Shown here: in pieces, positions 53,901 to 62,846 of the stretch
How the letters are laid out: every line of letters begins with the position of its first letter
Numbering within the stretch: position 1 is the stretch's first letter
NCBI GenBank assembly: GCA_902141825.1
Contig: CABFPG010000005.1
Span: 310,001-374,000, forward strand
Length of the DNA stretch: 64,000 bases
Source of the DNA: Thalassocella blandensis
GTDB lineage: Bacteria > Pseudomonadota > Gammaproteobacteria > Pseudomonadales > Cellvibrionaceae
Reading direction: 5' to 3'
Notes under the pieces: generated by a model
Database searches by the model: none
Seen by the model: only the letters and a program-made list of their open reading frames with translations
Told to the model about the DNA's origin: nothing
Translations under genes and position numbers: made by a program

Positions 53901-56472
53901 CTGGATATGGGTGTTGGATGCGGGGAAGGTTATTGAGCGAGATAAGGCGGGCAACCCGACTCGAATGTTAGGCATTCGTCTGGACATCAGTGATAAGAAA
54001 AAAGCCTTCGCCAATGCGGAGGAAATGGCATGGCGTATGAACTTCGCATTAACCGGTTCCAAAGTTGGTATTTGGGATTTTGATCTGCACACACAAACGG
54101 TGGTGTGGGATGAGCGCATGTATGAATTATATGGTGTTACTCGTGCAAGCTTCAGCGGCAATAATGAGAACTGGCTGGCGATGGTACACCCGGATGATGT
54201 GCAGCACGCGAAAGACGATTTACAAAAGGCGTTAAAAAACTTTAGTGATTTTTCCTCATCTTTTCGTATTCTTCGCCCCGATGGTCAAGTGCGTTACATT
54301 GAGGCTTTTGGAAAACTACAGCGGGATGAAATGGGGCACCCGACACGCATTGTCGGAACCAATCGAGATGTTACTGAGCAGCAGCGATTAACTGAAGAGC
54401 GTGAACAGGCGCTGGAAAAAGCCAATGAATCTGCTCGTATGAAATCTGAATTTCTCGCCAGCATGAGCCATGAAATTCGAACCCCCATGAATGGCGTTCT
54501 GGGTATGTTGGGCTTGCTGCAAAAAACCAGGTTGGAGCAAACGCAAAATTATTATCTCAAACTCGCCAGGTCCAGTGCAGAATCTCTTCTAACGGTAATC
54601 AATGATATTCTGGATTTCTCCAAGGTGGAGTCTGGCAAGTTACAGCTGGAAAATCATGACTTTGATTTACGCCAGCAATTAGGTGAGTTTATTGAGTCTG
54701 TCGCTCAGGCGGCACAGGAAAAGGGACTCGAAATTATTCTCGATACCAAAAACATCACCACAAACCATGTCTCCGGAGATTCCAGTCGATTACGCCAGAT
54801 ATTAACCAACCTGGTAAGCAATGCCATTACGTTTACCTCCGAAGGTGAAGTGGTGGTGCGAGTTGCTACTCGCCAGGAGGACAGTGGCGGTATTCGAATT
54901 GATTGTTCAGTGATGGATACCGGAATGGGAATTTCTCGTGAAAAACAAGCTACATTGTTTGAAGCGTTTACTCAAGCGGATGCCTCCTCGACAAGAAAGC
55001 ACGGAGGTACAGGGTTGGGGTTAGCGATTGCCAAACAAATCTGTGAATTAATGGGGGGCGGGATTCAGGTCATCAGTGATCAGGATGTTGGAAGTTGTTT
55101 CTCGTTTCATGTGTCAATGCAGCAAAGTGACAAACAGCCGCTTGAGGTTCCCGAATTTGATGCGAGTAAATTAACTGCGTTGATTGTGGATGACAGCAAG
55201 AGCTGTCGTGATGTGATTCGAGCAGAGCTGGAAAAAATGGGTGCAAAAGTCGTGGATGTAGACTCTGCAGCCAATGCCATGTTAAGTATCAATTCACGCA
55301 TAGAAGAGGGCATTACCCCTCCGTTTGATGTTGCTTACATCGATATGCGTATGCCAAAGGTAGATGGAGTGGCACTGGCACAACAAGTTCGTGAAATACA
55401 GCCGTGTAACGCCATGAGCATGATCATGATGACCTCGATGACCAAGGCCGAAGATCCCTCATTTTTTGCGGACCTTGGTTTTCGTGCTTTTTTTCACAAG
55501 CCTGTCATCAGTTCCGATGTTTTAGATTCAATAACGATCGTCGCCAACGCTTCAAAATCGGGTGAACCCGTTCAGCCTTTTGTCGGTAAAGGCAGTGTTC
55601 GGGTTGGCCATACGCAAACCCGAAATTATATTTGGCCTGAAGATGTCCGTGTGCTTCTGGTTGAGGACAACCGTATAAATCAAGTGGTAGCGGCCGGATT
55701 GATGGAAGACCTGGGTCTTAGCTGTGACATTGCAGCCAATGGACTGGAAGCACTCATCACAATGAACAAGGCGCTGTATTCTGCTGCCTACACCTTGATT
55801 ATCATGGACTGTCAGATGCCGGAAATGGACGGCTTTGAAGCCACCCACAATATTCGCAAAGGTTTAGCAGGAGAGCAGCACAAGAATGTCCCAATTGTGG
55901 CATTAACGGCAAATGCCATGAAGGGGGATAAGGAAAAGTGTCTGGCGAGTGGCATGAACGATTATCTTAGCAAACCGATAAACCCTTCAGAGTTAGAGAA
56001 CCGCTTGGTGTACTGGTTAAAACCGACAGCCGAAGAAGCCTCTGGTGAGGTGAAAAGTAGTGAGCACTTGTCGTTATTGCCTGCGGAAGTCGATACACAA
56101 AAGCCGCAACCTGTGACCCTGTGGGATGAAGCTGCGGCTTTGTCTCGTGTGCGTGGGAAACCAGACCGGTTATTAAAATTATTAGATTTGTTTTTAGCGG
56201 ATATGCCAGACCGCATTGGTGGCTTACAAAATGCATTAGTAGATAAAGAGTTTCAGCTGATTGCAGAGAGTGCTCATGCGATAAAAGGCGTGGCTGCGAA
56301 TATTGCGGCAATTGCCTTAATGGAAGATGCCAGTGAAATTGAGAAAATAGCACGAGATAAAGGCGTCTCTGGCTTAACGGAAAAAATGCCTCAATTCTTC
56401 TATCATTATAAAGAGACTGAGCAATTATTGCGTGGCTACGTTGACCAGCAGTCACCACCCACTAACTCTTAA
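50995..56472 (+). CDS. Giant hybrid sensor histidine kinase with phosphorelay
   Basis: Inner-membrane sensor of 1825 residues. In order: an N-terminal multi-helix membrane region (about 1-285, seven or so segments); a helix at about 350-372; a Cache-type periplasmic domain (about 375-665); a helix (about 668-688) and HAMP; three PAS domains (about 757-880, 885-1000, 1010-1130); HisKA with S-M-S-H-E-I-R-T-P (His1159); HATPase with N-A-I-T and G-T-G-L-G-L; a first receiver (Asp1450); a second receiver (Asp1605); and an Hpt domain (A-H-A-I-K-G, His1761). All phospho sites are present, giving a BarA/ArcB-style relay. Thirty bases later comes a solute-binding protein gene that may be its sensor partner. 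Confidence 0.94.
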   Translation: MDINRFGKHVIALVFIASVTPILLWSFGFSLGVDTPSMEYAQLRDNARLVGDVWMQWMAVAMAVLAGIAACLHFFAYRDVSIVCLGVALVFCGGLEFYFYASSYTPLGLETDKLNSNWIASKSYFALCLILMPAAIRYLQRQYSQKEIRSFYAAAFITALGTLLGMMLVILYLGPTFFQPDQEYFPQQLIKQPAQLVPLVLFFAAVCAIGYRFHHRRTLLNFILCVSLLPAIVGQLQLVFFSTALFDHHYFSAQILYFVTFLLIFWGTTSDFSAEHATANILYGKGQRGKNAAPKTSELDAAARLNSALGNPDFSYLNTRTIKPSAKQEQVAPVMDFSRALPLGSVRFPLSVRIPLGAFALSLIIASVVGYSFYLESQKIIVKNEIKDLSIESKLVEPLLAQLYQNSASDALFLSGTPPIQGLIKSIKYNDEENYVLWEDRLQQIFEQFLKNRDIYLQARYIGLGDLGKELVNVLNKQGDIRRIPKSRLQLKGERDYFKSTILLHPGRVYFSEIELNKEWGEVILPHEIVLRVATPVYDEESGDAFGIVILNIDINRFISQLNSSSLSNFDYYLANGNGVVLYHPEHEFLLGKSEKTLNDFFPELGSKLRDNPTALGVDGLADQQGQKYTVFYREIAVTKYGSLHPLKMVLYHKQGFIHSELLALRDRSLILGIAMALIALAIALIISRRLVHPLRQISESVQLNEKGSTDIDLPIHSNDETGVLARAIYNLMCRVKKSTEEHAAAKSQAEEVSARLSAVIDSAADAIITINRYGEILSVNIAAKAMFNYAEEELIGQPISMLMPEEYGKQHNSYVQNYLRTGQGKIIGKGRKLVGKKRNGDEFPMHLTVTKVETQGEIIFTGLIRDVSEVDSVNRALEESSRQLELVIGSMEAGIWDWNLLSNRMQLNSRMSEMLGYSASEMEPCTYQSFTSQMHAEDLGNARLFLEEHFKGNVKYQAEIRVKHKKGHWIWVLDAGKVIERDKAGNPTRMLGIRLDISDKKKAFANAEEMAWRMNFALTGSKVGIWDFDLHTQTVVWDERMYELYGVTRASFSGNNENWLAMVHPDDVQHAKDDLQKALKNFSDFSSSFRILRPDGQVRYIEAFGKLQRDEMGHPTRIVGTNRDVTEQQRLTEEREQALEKANESARMKSEFLASMSHEIRTPMNGVLGMLGLLQKTRLEQTQNYYLKLARSSAESLLTVINDILDFSKVESGKLQLENHDFDLRQQLGEFIESVAQAAQEKGLEIILDTKNITTNHVSGDSSRLRQILTNLVSNAITFTSEGEVVVRVATRQEDSGGIRIDCSVMDTGMGISREKQATLFEAFTQADASSTRKHGGTGLGLAIAKQICELMGGGIQVISDQDVGSCFSFHVSMQQSDKQPLEVPEFDASKLTALIVDDSKSCRDVIRAELEKMGAKVVDVDSAANAMLSINSRIEEGITPPFDVAYIDMRMPKVDGVALAQQVREIQPCNAMSMIMMTSMTKAEDPSFFADLGFRAFFHKPVISSDVLDSITIVANASKSGEPVQPFVGKGSVRVGHTQTRNYIWPEDVRVLLVEDNRINQVVAAGLMEDLGLSCDIAANGLEALITMNKALYSAAYTLIIMDCQMPEMDGFEATHNIRKGLAGEQHKNVPIVALTANAMKGDKEKCLASGMNDYLSKPINPSELENRLVYWLKPTAEEASGEVKSSEHLSLLPAEVDTQKPQPVTLWDEAAALSRVRGKPDRLLKLLDLFLADMPDRIGGLQNALVDKEFQLIAESAHAIKGVAANIAAIALMEDASEIEKIARDKGVSGLTEKMPQFFYHYKETEQLLRGYVDQQSPPTNS

Positions 56473-56502
56473 GGTGTTTGCACCTTATTCAGGACAACGC
56501 AT

Positions 56503-57369
56503 GTGTTGACATGGCGAGCTTGCTTTAGTGTTGTGCTATTGGCGTTTCTGCTTGAGGTGAAGGCGGAGCCTGCCGCCGTGCAAACCGTAAAATTAGTGAT
56601 GCCATCCAGCCGATCCGGTATCGATAAGCGGGATGATTACCCCATTCGCCTGCTGAAACTTGCATTAGATGATGCGCGAATTCCCTACACTTTTTCTCGC
56701 AGTAATACCCCCATGCCTCAGAGTCGTGCGATACGTCAAGTGATCGCCGGTGGTGAGATTAATGTGTTGTGGACAATGACATCTGTGCAACGAGAAGAGG
56801 AAATGTTGCCCATTCGAATTCCTTTGTTTAAGGGGCTTATTGGTTGGCGGATTTTCTTTATTCATAAAGACAATCAAGCGGTATTCGATAAACTAAAAAA
56901 TGTGGATGAACTGAAAGCATTGACGCTGGTGCAAGGGCACGATTGGCCAGATCTGGATATACTGATCGCCAACGGATTTCGCACTTCTCAATCGGCCCAG
57001 TATGAATCACTGTTCGATATGCTGTTGAAAAAGCGGGTGCAATATTTTCCGCGCTCTGTTCGGGAAATCTGGGGGGAGTTAGCGCAGCGGCATGAACAGG
57101 ATCTTGCTGTGGAAACCGGCTGGGCCATCCATTATCCGACAGCGGCGTACTTTTTCGTAAATAAAAATAACCTGGCGCTGGCCAATACTCTGGAAGCCGC
57201 GTTGTTACGAATCGTGGAAAATGGAAAATTTGAACAAATGTTTATGCAGGAGCATAAACAGTATCTGGACAAGGCAAATTTTGCTCAGCGCAAAATTATT
57301 CATCTGGATAATCCCTTACTGCCTCCAGAGACTCCGGTATTGGATACCCACTTGTGGTATCCAAATTAA
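56503..57369 (+). CDS. Periplasmic solute-binding protein (SBP_bac_3-like)
   Basis: Secreted binding protein of about 288 residues. A signal sequence (L-A-F-L-L-E-V-K-A-E) is followed by the ligand-binding fold with L-P-I-R-I-P-L-F-K-G-L-I-G-W-R and a late helix E-A-A-L-L-R-I-V-E-N-G-K-F; no lipobox is seen. It lacks ABC transporter permeases or ATPase beside it, so it more likely serves sensing than uptake. The start is GTG at 56503 with AGGA 8 nt upstream, 30 bp after the hybrid kinase stop, so the two are probably cotranscribed. Ligand unknown; loss of the typical amino-acid signature leaves it unassigned. Confidence 0.8.
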   Translation: MLTWRACFSVVLLAFLLEVKAEPAAVQTVKLVMPSSRSGIDKRDDYPIRLLKLALDDARIPYTFSRSNTPMPQSRAIRQVIAGGEINVLWTMTSVQREEEMLPIRIPLFKGLIGWRIFFIHKDNQAVFDKLKNVDELKALTLVQGHDWPDLDILIANGFRTSQSAQYESLFDMLLKKRVQYFPRSVREIWGELAQRHEQDLAVETGWAIHYPTAAYFFVNKNNLALANTLEAALLRIVENGKFEQMFMQEHKQYLDKANFAQRKIIHLDNPLLPPETPVLDTHLWYPN

Positions 57370-57424
57370 GCTGTCTTTGCATTCAAATGCCCTGGTCAAG
57401 ACTTTTAAACAGACCTTTTGAAAA

Positions 57425-57476
57425 AGGACATTTGAATGGTGCTTTTGAAAGGTGCTTTTGAAAATATCGCTTGAAA
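57425..57476 (+). repeat. 13-nt tandem repeat, 4 copies
   Basis: AGGACATTTGAAT, GGTGCTTTTGAAA, GGTGCTTTTGAAA, ATATCGCTTGAAA, with a looser copy before. The middle two are identical. It fills the gap between two convergent genes and ends 2 bp before the stop codon of the barrel gene. Confidence 0.82.
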
Positions 57477-57478
57477 CG

Positions 57479-58066
57479 TTAGAGTTTCCAGACGTTAAAG
57501 CGATAATCAAATCCGAGATTGATAGTAGTTAATTCCGCGTCATCATCGTCGAGTAACAAACGGTATTCCAGATTGATGGAAAAATTATCGTCGTAATACC
57601 AGCCTGCACCCAAACCGTAAGACAAACCTGACAAAGAGTCGTCCGCGCTGGCGACCTCATTACCTGCATCGTCATAAATGACAGTGGTTGTATCTACAGA
57701 CGATTGGCCTATCAAAATATACAGGCGCGCATCTTCATTGGTAAATTCACCACGATAGTAATACGACGAAATACCATCAATGCCGAGTTCAGCGTGGTTG
57801 CTGCTGCCGTCGATGGCAAAATCGCGTTCAGATAAGCCATTGCCAAATCGAAAATCCACACCTAGCCAGTTGTTGAATTTATAACCAAGGCTCAGCTCAT
57901 AGCTACGGTAATCGACGTTGTCATCTGCCAGATCGAATTCTTCCATTTCCTCATTCTGGACGTATCCCACATTGGCACCAACGAAAATACCCTGTTGCAA
58001 TGGTTCAGCCGTCGCCAGGCCGCTCGCCAGGCAGAGTGAGGTGAAAGTCGCCATCTTTTTAAACAT
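57479..58066 (-). CDS. Outer-membrane beta-barrel protein (OprF/Opa-like)
   Basis: About 195 residues. The signal peptide ends near L-A-T-A-E-P. The mature protein has eight or so amphipathic strands with acidic turns (G-V-D-F-R-F-G-N-G, Y-G-L-G-A-G-W-Y-Y-D-D-N-F-S-I-N-L-E-Y-R) and a C-terminal strand I-N-L-G-F-D-Y-R-F. This is the OMP_b-brl pattern of OmpA-like or opacity proteins without the peptidoglycan-binding domain. The frame is open to 58096; the ATG at 58066 with GAAGGG 7 nt upstream is the better start. Function unknown. It is divergent from the 1411-residue membrane protein. Confidence 0.85.
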   Translation of the reverse strand: MFKKMATFTSLCLASGLATAEPLQQGIFVGANVGYVQNEEMEEFDLADDNVDYRSYELSLGYKFNNWLGVDFRFGNGLSERDFAIDGSSNHAELGIDGISSYYYRGEFTNEDARLYILIGQSSVDTTTVIYDDAGNEVASADDSLSGLSYGLGAGWYYDDNFSINLEYRLLLDDDDAELTTINLGFDYRFNVWKL

Positions 58067-58513
58067 GTTGTAGCCCTTCTTTTTATCACTGAGCAATTGG
58101 ATTGGTAGTCAGTGGATGATTTTGCCAGAGCTCTACCACGAACGACATAGACGAAGCCATATTTCATAGTATTTGCTCAATTAGTGTGACCTTTGGTTAA
58201 TTTTAGCGGCCGAATTCTCCGAGGTCTTGGCAAAATAGTGTTGTTTTACGTGTCACCAGCATAATAATTTACCACCATCGGCTTTCGTAAGGAAGGTGGG
58301 TAATTCTACTGGATAGTTCCCGTGTTGTCGGTTGAGAGGATGAAGTATTGGAATCGCAGTTCGGTCTGTGAAGTGTGTGCTGGGAAAGTGGTATTCGCCA
58401 GCAACTGCGAGTATGGTTGAGAACGCACTCGCAAATGAAGGGAATTTACGCTAATTTAGGGCGCTTCTCGAGCGCATCAATTCCAACAATAAAAAACAGG
58501 GTGGAACGACGTT
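58067..58513. other. Divergent promoter region, barrel / large membrane protein
   Basis: About 450 bp. A small hairpin (GCGCTTCTCGAGCGC) lies near 58460, 40 bp before the large gene. No repeats and no gene. Confidence 0.4.
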
Positions 58514-61500
58514 ATGCATCAACCTGACCGGGGCTGCATCCAGGTAGTTTTTTTCCTTTATGCTTTGCTAATTTTCACCAGCTTGAGTGCGGGTATGCCA
58601 GCGTATGCGCGTGTCGTCGATGTCCCTGCGCCGCTCAAGCCTTGGCGCGAATGGGTATTGCATGATTTTGACTATGTGCAATGTCCGTTTCTTTATCAGA
58701 CCGCTTCTGTTTCTGGTGCCTATGACTGTATCTGGGTTAACACTACCTCGCTCAAGGTCGATGAGCGCGGTGTGGATTTTACTGTTAATGCTGAATTGTT
58801 CGCCGAGCGCTGGCTGAGCTTACCGGGCAATGATGAATATTGGCCGGTGAATGTCACTGTGCAAAAATCGGGTCGTCGAGAAGTTATTCCTGTGCGAGCC
58901 GTCGAGGGGCAGCCGCAAATATTACTGCCCTCGGGCAAGCACCAAATTCACGGTCAAATCACGTGGCACACTATTCCGGCAAATTTGGCTATGCCTTCTA
59001 ACAGCGGCTTGGTGTCACTGCAGATGCAGGGCAAACAAATTACCAAGCCGGAAATTGATAATGCCGGACAGCTCTGGCTTAAAAAATCGACACAGGAAAA
59101 TAAACTGCAGGAACGAGACTCGCAAAAAATCCAGGTGTTCCGGCTGTTGCGTGACGATAATCCCGCAACATTAGTAACGCGAGTTGTATTGGACATCAGT
59201 GGTGCGGCACGCGAGATTGAAACTGGAGAGATTTTATTAGCGGATTTTGTGCCGCTGTCATTGGAGAGTTCGCTTCCCGCCAGAATTGAAAATAACAAAA
59301 ACCTGCGTGTACAGGTAAAACCTGGACGCTGGGAAATTGAACTTGTCTCACGTTACACACGCCCACTAAACAGTATATCCTTTAATGCAGGTAATGAGTT
59401 TTGGCCGCAAACCGAATTGTGGGCGTTTGTTGCCAATCGTTCTTTGCGTACCGTGCAATTGGAAGGTGGGCAGTCAGTAGACCCTCGACAAACAAACCTG
59501 CCACCGGAATGGGCGGATTACCCCGCGTATCGACTGAATTCGCAACAGGTGCTAAATCTCTACGAAGTACATCGTGGCGATCCCAATCCAGAAGCCGATG
59601 CCTTGAGTCTGGTCAAAAAAATATTTCTTGATTTCGATGGCGCTGGATATACGTTTTCAGATGAGATAACGGGGCAGGTCAACCAAAGCTGGCGCTTGAA
59701 TACGGCCGGGAAATATCAACTCGGAAACGCTTCTCTCAATGGCAAACCGCAGTTAATTACCTATTCGCCGGAACATCATACGGAAGGCTTGGAGATTCGC
59801 CAAGGCGATATTCAGCTGCATGCGGCAGGTCGTCACCCATTTAAAAGCTCGATTCATGTTTCCGGGTGGAATCTGGATTTCGATAGCGTAAATGCTAAAA
59901 TCTATTTGCCTCCAGGTTGGTCTCTATTTGCATCAGTGGGTATTGATAAAGTAGTAAACTCCTGGCTGTCCAAGTGGAGTTTGCTCGATATATTTCTGGT
60001 GTTGATCATCGTTGTCGCAGTGTTTCGTCTGTGTGGCATATTACCCGCGACTCTGGCTTTGGTAACCTTGTTATTACTTTATCATCGCACTAATGCGCCG
60101 ATATTTATTTGGCTGAATATTGTCGGGGTCGTTGCGCTTATGGGGGTGACGGAAGGAAAACTTCATCTCTGGTTACGCCGTTATCAATTGCTTTCTTTCG
60201 CGATACTAACCTTATTACTGTTACCTTTTTCAGTGCAACAAATTCGTGAAGCCATTTATCCCCAGCTCGCGCATACGGGCTACCATGAGCTATTTTCTTT
60301 TCAAACTACGTCCGAAACACCGCAACAACACGATGACTTTGTGTCACTCAGCGAAGAGGCTTCAGTGGCAGAGGTAGACGAAATTGTGGTTACGGGAGCC
60401 CGTCAGAGTTCCGAAGAGGAATATGAAAAACGTATCAGGGGCGTGCGTCAGCAAGATCTGGGAAAAGTTAAACTGTCTAAAGAATCTCTCTCTTCATACT
60501 CTACGCAGCAGGACTTTGATCCAAATGCGATTGTTCAAACTGGCCCAGGGTTGCCTACCTGGCGATGGAAAACGGCCAGCTTGTCTTGGGCCGGACCGAT
60601 TGCCAAAGATGAAAAAATGAAGTTGTTTTTTGCTCCTCCGTGGCTAAACCGAGTGGGAAATGTATTAGCCGTGATTGCCAGTATCCTGTTTGCATTGGTG
60701 CTATTGCAAAAAAGCCGGTTGTACCCCAAAGCAAAATGGTTGTCAGGTGTTGTACAGAGCGTGGGTTTGATCGTCATCTTTGGCGCAGGTTCAGCCAGTA
60801 AAGTTGATGCGGATGTGGTGATCTCTGAAAATTTACTTAAAGATTTACAGCAACGCTTGACTGAGCAGCCTCAGTGCGCCCCGCAATGCGTTAGCATTGC
60901 ACAAACAGCAATAAGCGCAAAAGAAAATGGCTTAACGATCTCGATGACGGTAGATGCGGTTGATGATGTTGCGTTTGCCCTGCCTGCCTGGCGTCAATAC
61001 TGGCTACCGCAGACAGTGACCTTAGTGCGAGGTAATAGAACAACGCCGGCCACGGTAAAATTAAATCACGATGGTCAGCTGATGGTACGATTGGCAAAAG
61101 GGCGTCATCAGTTGCAAATGCAGGGCATTTTATACGGCGAGCGCATAGAGTTGCCTTTTGGGATACCGGCCCACAACGTCTCTTTAAATTTGGACGGATG
61201 GGAAGTGAGCGGAGTGAAAGATGGGCTGGCGAAAACCGGTAGTATTCAACTCGCACGAGTTGAAAAAAATATTGAAGTTCGAGATGTTCTCCTGCCAGAT
61301 CCCGTGCCCCCATTTGTCAAAGTCAAGCGTAAATTGTTGTTGGGACTGGAATGGAATGTAGTGACTACGGTTTCGCGCGTGGCCCCTATGCAGGGGGCTT
61401 TAAGTGTAAAAATTCCGTTGCTGGATGGAGAGTCACCCATCACCGATGTCACGGTTGAAGATCGTATGATAACGGTGGACTTTTCTTCGCAGCAACAATT

Positions 61501-62749
61501 TGTACAGTGGAAGTCGATTCTGGAAAAGCAGGACACTATTGAGTTAAAGGCGCAGGAAGGTTTGCATTGGTCTGAAATCTGGGAGCTGGATGCGTCGCCG
61601 ATTTGGCATGTGAAATATAGCGGCATTGCCCCCATTAAGTTGACAAACTCACTGCATTCACCCGTTTGGCAGCCTTGGACAGGAGAGCAGGTGAGTATTG
61701 CCGTTGAGCGGCCTGCAGCGGTTGAGGGCAAGAGTTTGACGGTTGATGCTGTTAATGTGCAACATGAACTGGGCGTGCGCTCCAATACGACAGATGTCAG
61801 CTTTAAAGTGAGAACAAGTCGCGGTCAGGACTTTTCATTTAACTTACCGGAAAAAGCAGTATTTGAATCTTTACATATTGATGGTCAGGCTCAGCCACTG
61901 CGCCAGCTATCCAATAAAATTGAAATCCCTTTGAGACCCGGTGAGCAGTTTATACAATTAAAATGGCGAAGTGATAACGGTGTTGATGTACTGGCTAAAA
62001 TTCCCAGTATCAATTTTGAAGAAGAAATTAATAATATTCAGATTAAAATGAATTTACCCTACGATCGCTGGCCGTTGTTTGTCGGAGGTCCATTGCTCGG
62101 CCCGGCCGTGCTGCTTTGGGGTATTCTTATTGTTGTGGCGATCGTGGCTTTGGTTCTGGCCAGAATTCCGCTAACCCCTCTGCGCTTTCACGATTGGTTG
62201 TTATTGGGTATTGGTATTGTGAGTACGAATGTATTCACGCCGGTGTTTATCGCAGCGTGGTTTTTCGTGTTGGGCTGGCGTGGAAAGTATTTACCTAGAA
62301 TGACGCAGGCACAATTTTATCTGGTTCAGGTGTTTCTGTTTTTATTCAGTTTCCTAGCGTTAGTGAGTTTGGTTAGCACTATTCCTGCGGGCTTATTATC
62401 ACGCCCGGACATGCATATTGTGGGTAACAACTCCACTGCCTACGCTTTACAGTGGTATCAGGATCGAAGTGATGGGATGATCGACCAGGCTTGGGTAGTG
62501 TCTTTCCCATTGTATGTCTATCGACTGGCCATGCTGGGGTGGTCCCTGTGGTTGGCCGTAGTGTTGTTGCGCTGGTTAAAATGGGGCTGGTTGCAACTTA
62601 ATGCCGATGGATTGTGGCAATACGATAAGGCGGTTCCGAAAAAGCCCTCTTTAAACAAAAACAATGGAGCGAATAAATCCAGTGAAACAGCCGATGCAAA
62701 AGCAGCAGACGGTGTGTCAACTTCAGACCTTAAATCCTCCGAAGAATAA
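58514..62749 (+). CDS. Large duplicated membrane protein, unknown function
   Basis: A 1411-residue inner-membrane protein I do not recognise. Signal sequence (about 9-33); a beta-rich periplasmic region (35-485) with Cys57 and Cys72; a first helix bundle (about 490-590); a charged loop with V-D-E-I-V-V-T-G-A (621-629), the motif found at mature N-termini of many TonB-dependent receptors; helices near 712-732 and 745-762; a second beta-rich region (about 786-1180, Cys788 and Cys792); a second bundle (about 1186-1360); an Ala/Lys/Ser tail. The two beta-rich parts align, e.g. Y-W at 109-110 with 829-830 and G-K-H-Q (141-144) with G-R-H-Q (863-866), so the protein arose by duplication. No catalytic motif was seen. 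Confidence 0.85.
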   Translation: MHQPDRGCIQVVFFLYALLIFTSLSAGMPAYARVVDVPAPLKPWREWVLHDFDYVQCPFLYQTASVSGAYDCIWVNTTSLKVDERGVDFTVNAELFAERWLSLPGNDEYWPVNVTVQKSGRREVIPVRAVEGQPQILLPSGKHQIHGQITWHTIPANLAMPSNSGLVSLQMQGKQITKPEIDNAGQLWLKKSTQENKLQERDSQKIQVFRLLRDDNPATLVTRVVLDISGAAREIETGEILLADFVPLSLESSLPARIENNKNLRVQVKPGRWEIELVSRYTRPLNSISFNAGNEFWPQTELWAFVANRSLRTVQLEGGQSVDPRQTNLPPEWADYPAYRLNSQQVLNLYEVHRGDPNPEADALSLVKKIFLDFDGAGYTFSDEITGQVNQSWRLNTAGKYQLGNASLNGKPQLITYSPEHHTEGLEIRQGDIQLHAAGRHPFKSSIHVSGWNLDFDSVNAKIYLPPGWSLFASVGIDKVVNSWLSKWSLLDIFLVLIIVVAVFRLCGILPATLALVTLLLLYHRTNAPIFIWLNIVGVVALMGVTEGKLHLWLRRYQLLSFAILTLLLLPFSVQQIREAIYPQLAHTGYHELFSFQTTSETPQQHDDFVSLSEEASVAEVDEIVVTGARQSSEEEYEKRIRGVRQQDLGKVKLSKESLSSYSTQQDFDPNAIVQTGPGLPTWRWKTASLSWAGPIAKDEKMKLFFAPPWLNRVGNVLAVIASILFALVLLQKSRLYPKAKWLSGVVQSVGLIVIFGAGSASKVDADVVISENLLKDLQQRLTEQPQCAPQCVSIAQTAISAKENGLTISMTVDAVDDVAFALPAWRQYWLPQTVTLVRGNRTTPATVKLNHDGQLMVRLAKGRHQLQMQGILYGERIELPFGIPAHNVSLNLDGWEVSGVKDGLAKTGSIQLARVEKNIEVRDVLLPDPVPPFVKVKRKLLLGLEWNVVTTVSRVAPMQGALSVKIPLLDGESPITDVTVEDRMITVDFSSQQQFVQWKSILEKQDTIELKAQEGLHWSEIWELDASPIWHVKYSGIAPIKLTNSLHSPVWQPWTGEQVSIAVERPAAVEGKSLTVDAVNVQHELGVRSNTTDVSFKVRTSRGQDFSFNLPEKAVFESLHIDGQAQPLRQLSNKIEIPLRPGEQFIQLKWRSDNGVDVLAKIPSINFEEEINNIQIKMNLPYDRWPLFVGGPLLGPAVLLWGILIVVAIVALVLARIPLTPLRFHDWLLLGIGIVSTNVFTPVFIAAWFFVLGWRGKYLPRMTQAQFYLVQVFLFLFSFLALVSLVSTIPAGLLSRPDMHIVGNNSTAYALQWYQDRSDGMIDQAWVVSFPLYVYRLAMLGWSLWLAVVLLRWLKWGWLQLNADGLWQYDKAVPKKPSLNKNNGANKSSETADAKAADGVSTSDLKSSEE

Positions 62750-62812
62750 GCAGTAGGTTGATTGGCCTCCTTTTTATCAGAGGCTCCTTAAGGGTTGTCT
62801 AAAGTCATTCAG

Positions 62813-62846
62813 GTCACCTGGAATATTTTCCGATGTTACAGGTGAC
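62813..62846. repeat. Inverted repeat downstream of the large membrane protein gene
   Basis: GTCACCTG and its exact complement CAGGTGAC are separated by 18 nt that include a second pairing (GGAA...TTCC). It could be a 3'-end stem or a protein-binding operator pair. Confidence 0.6.
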
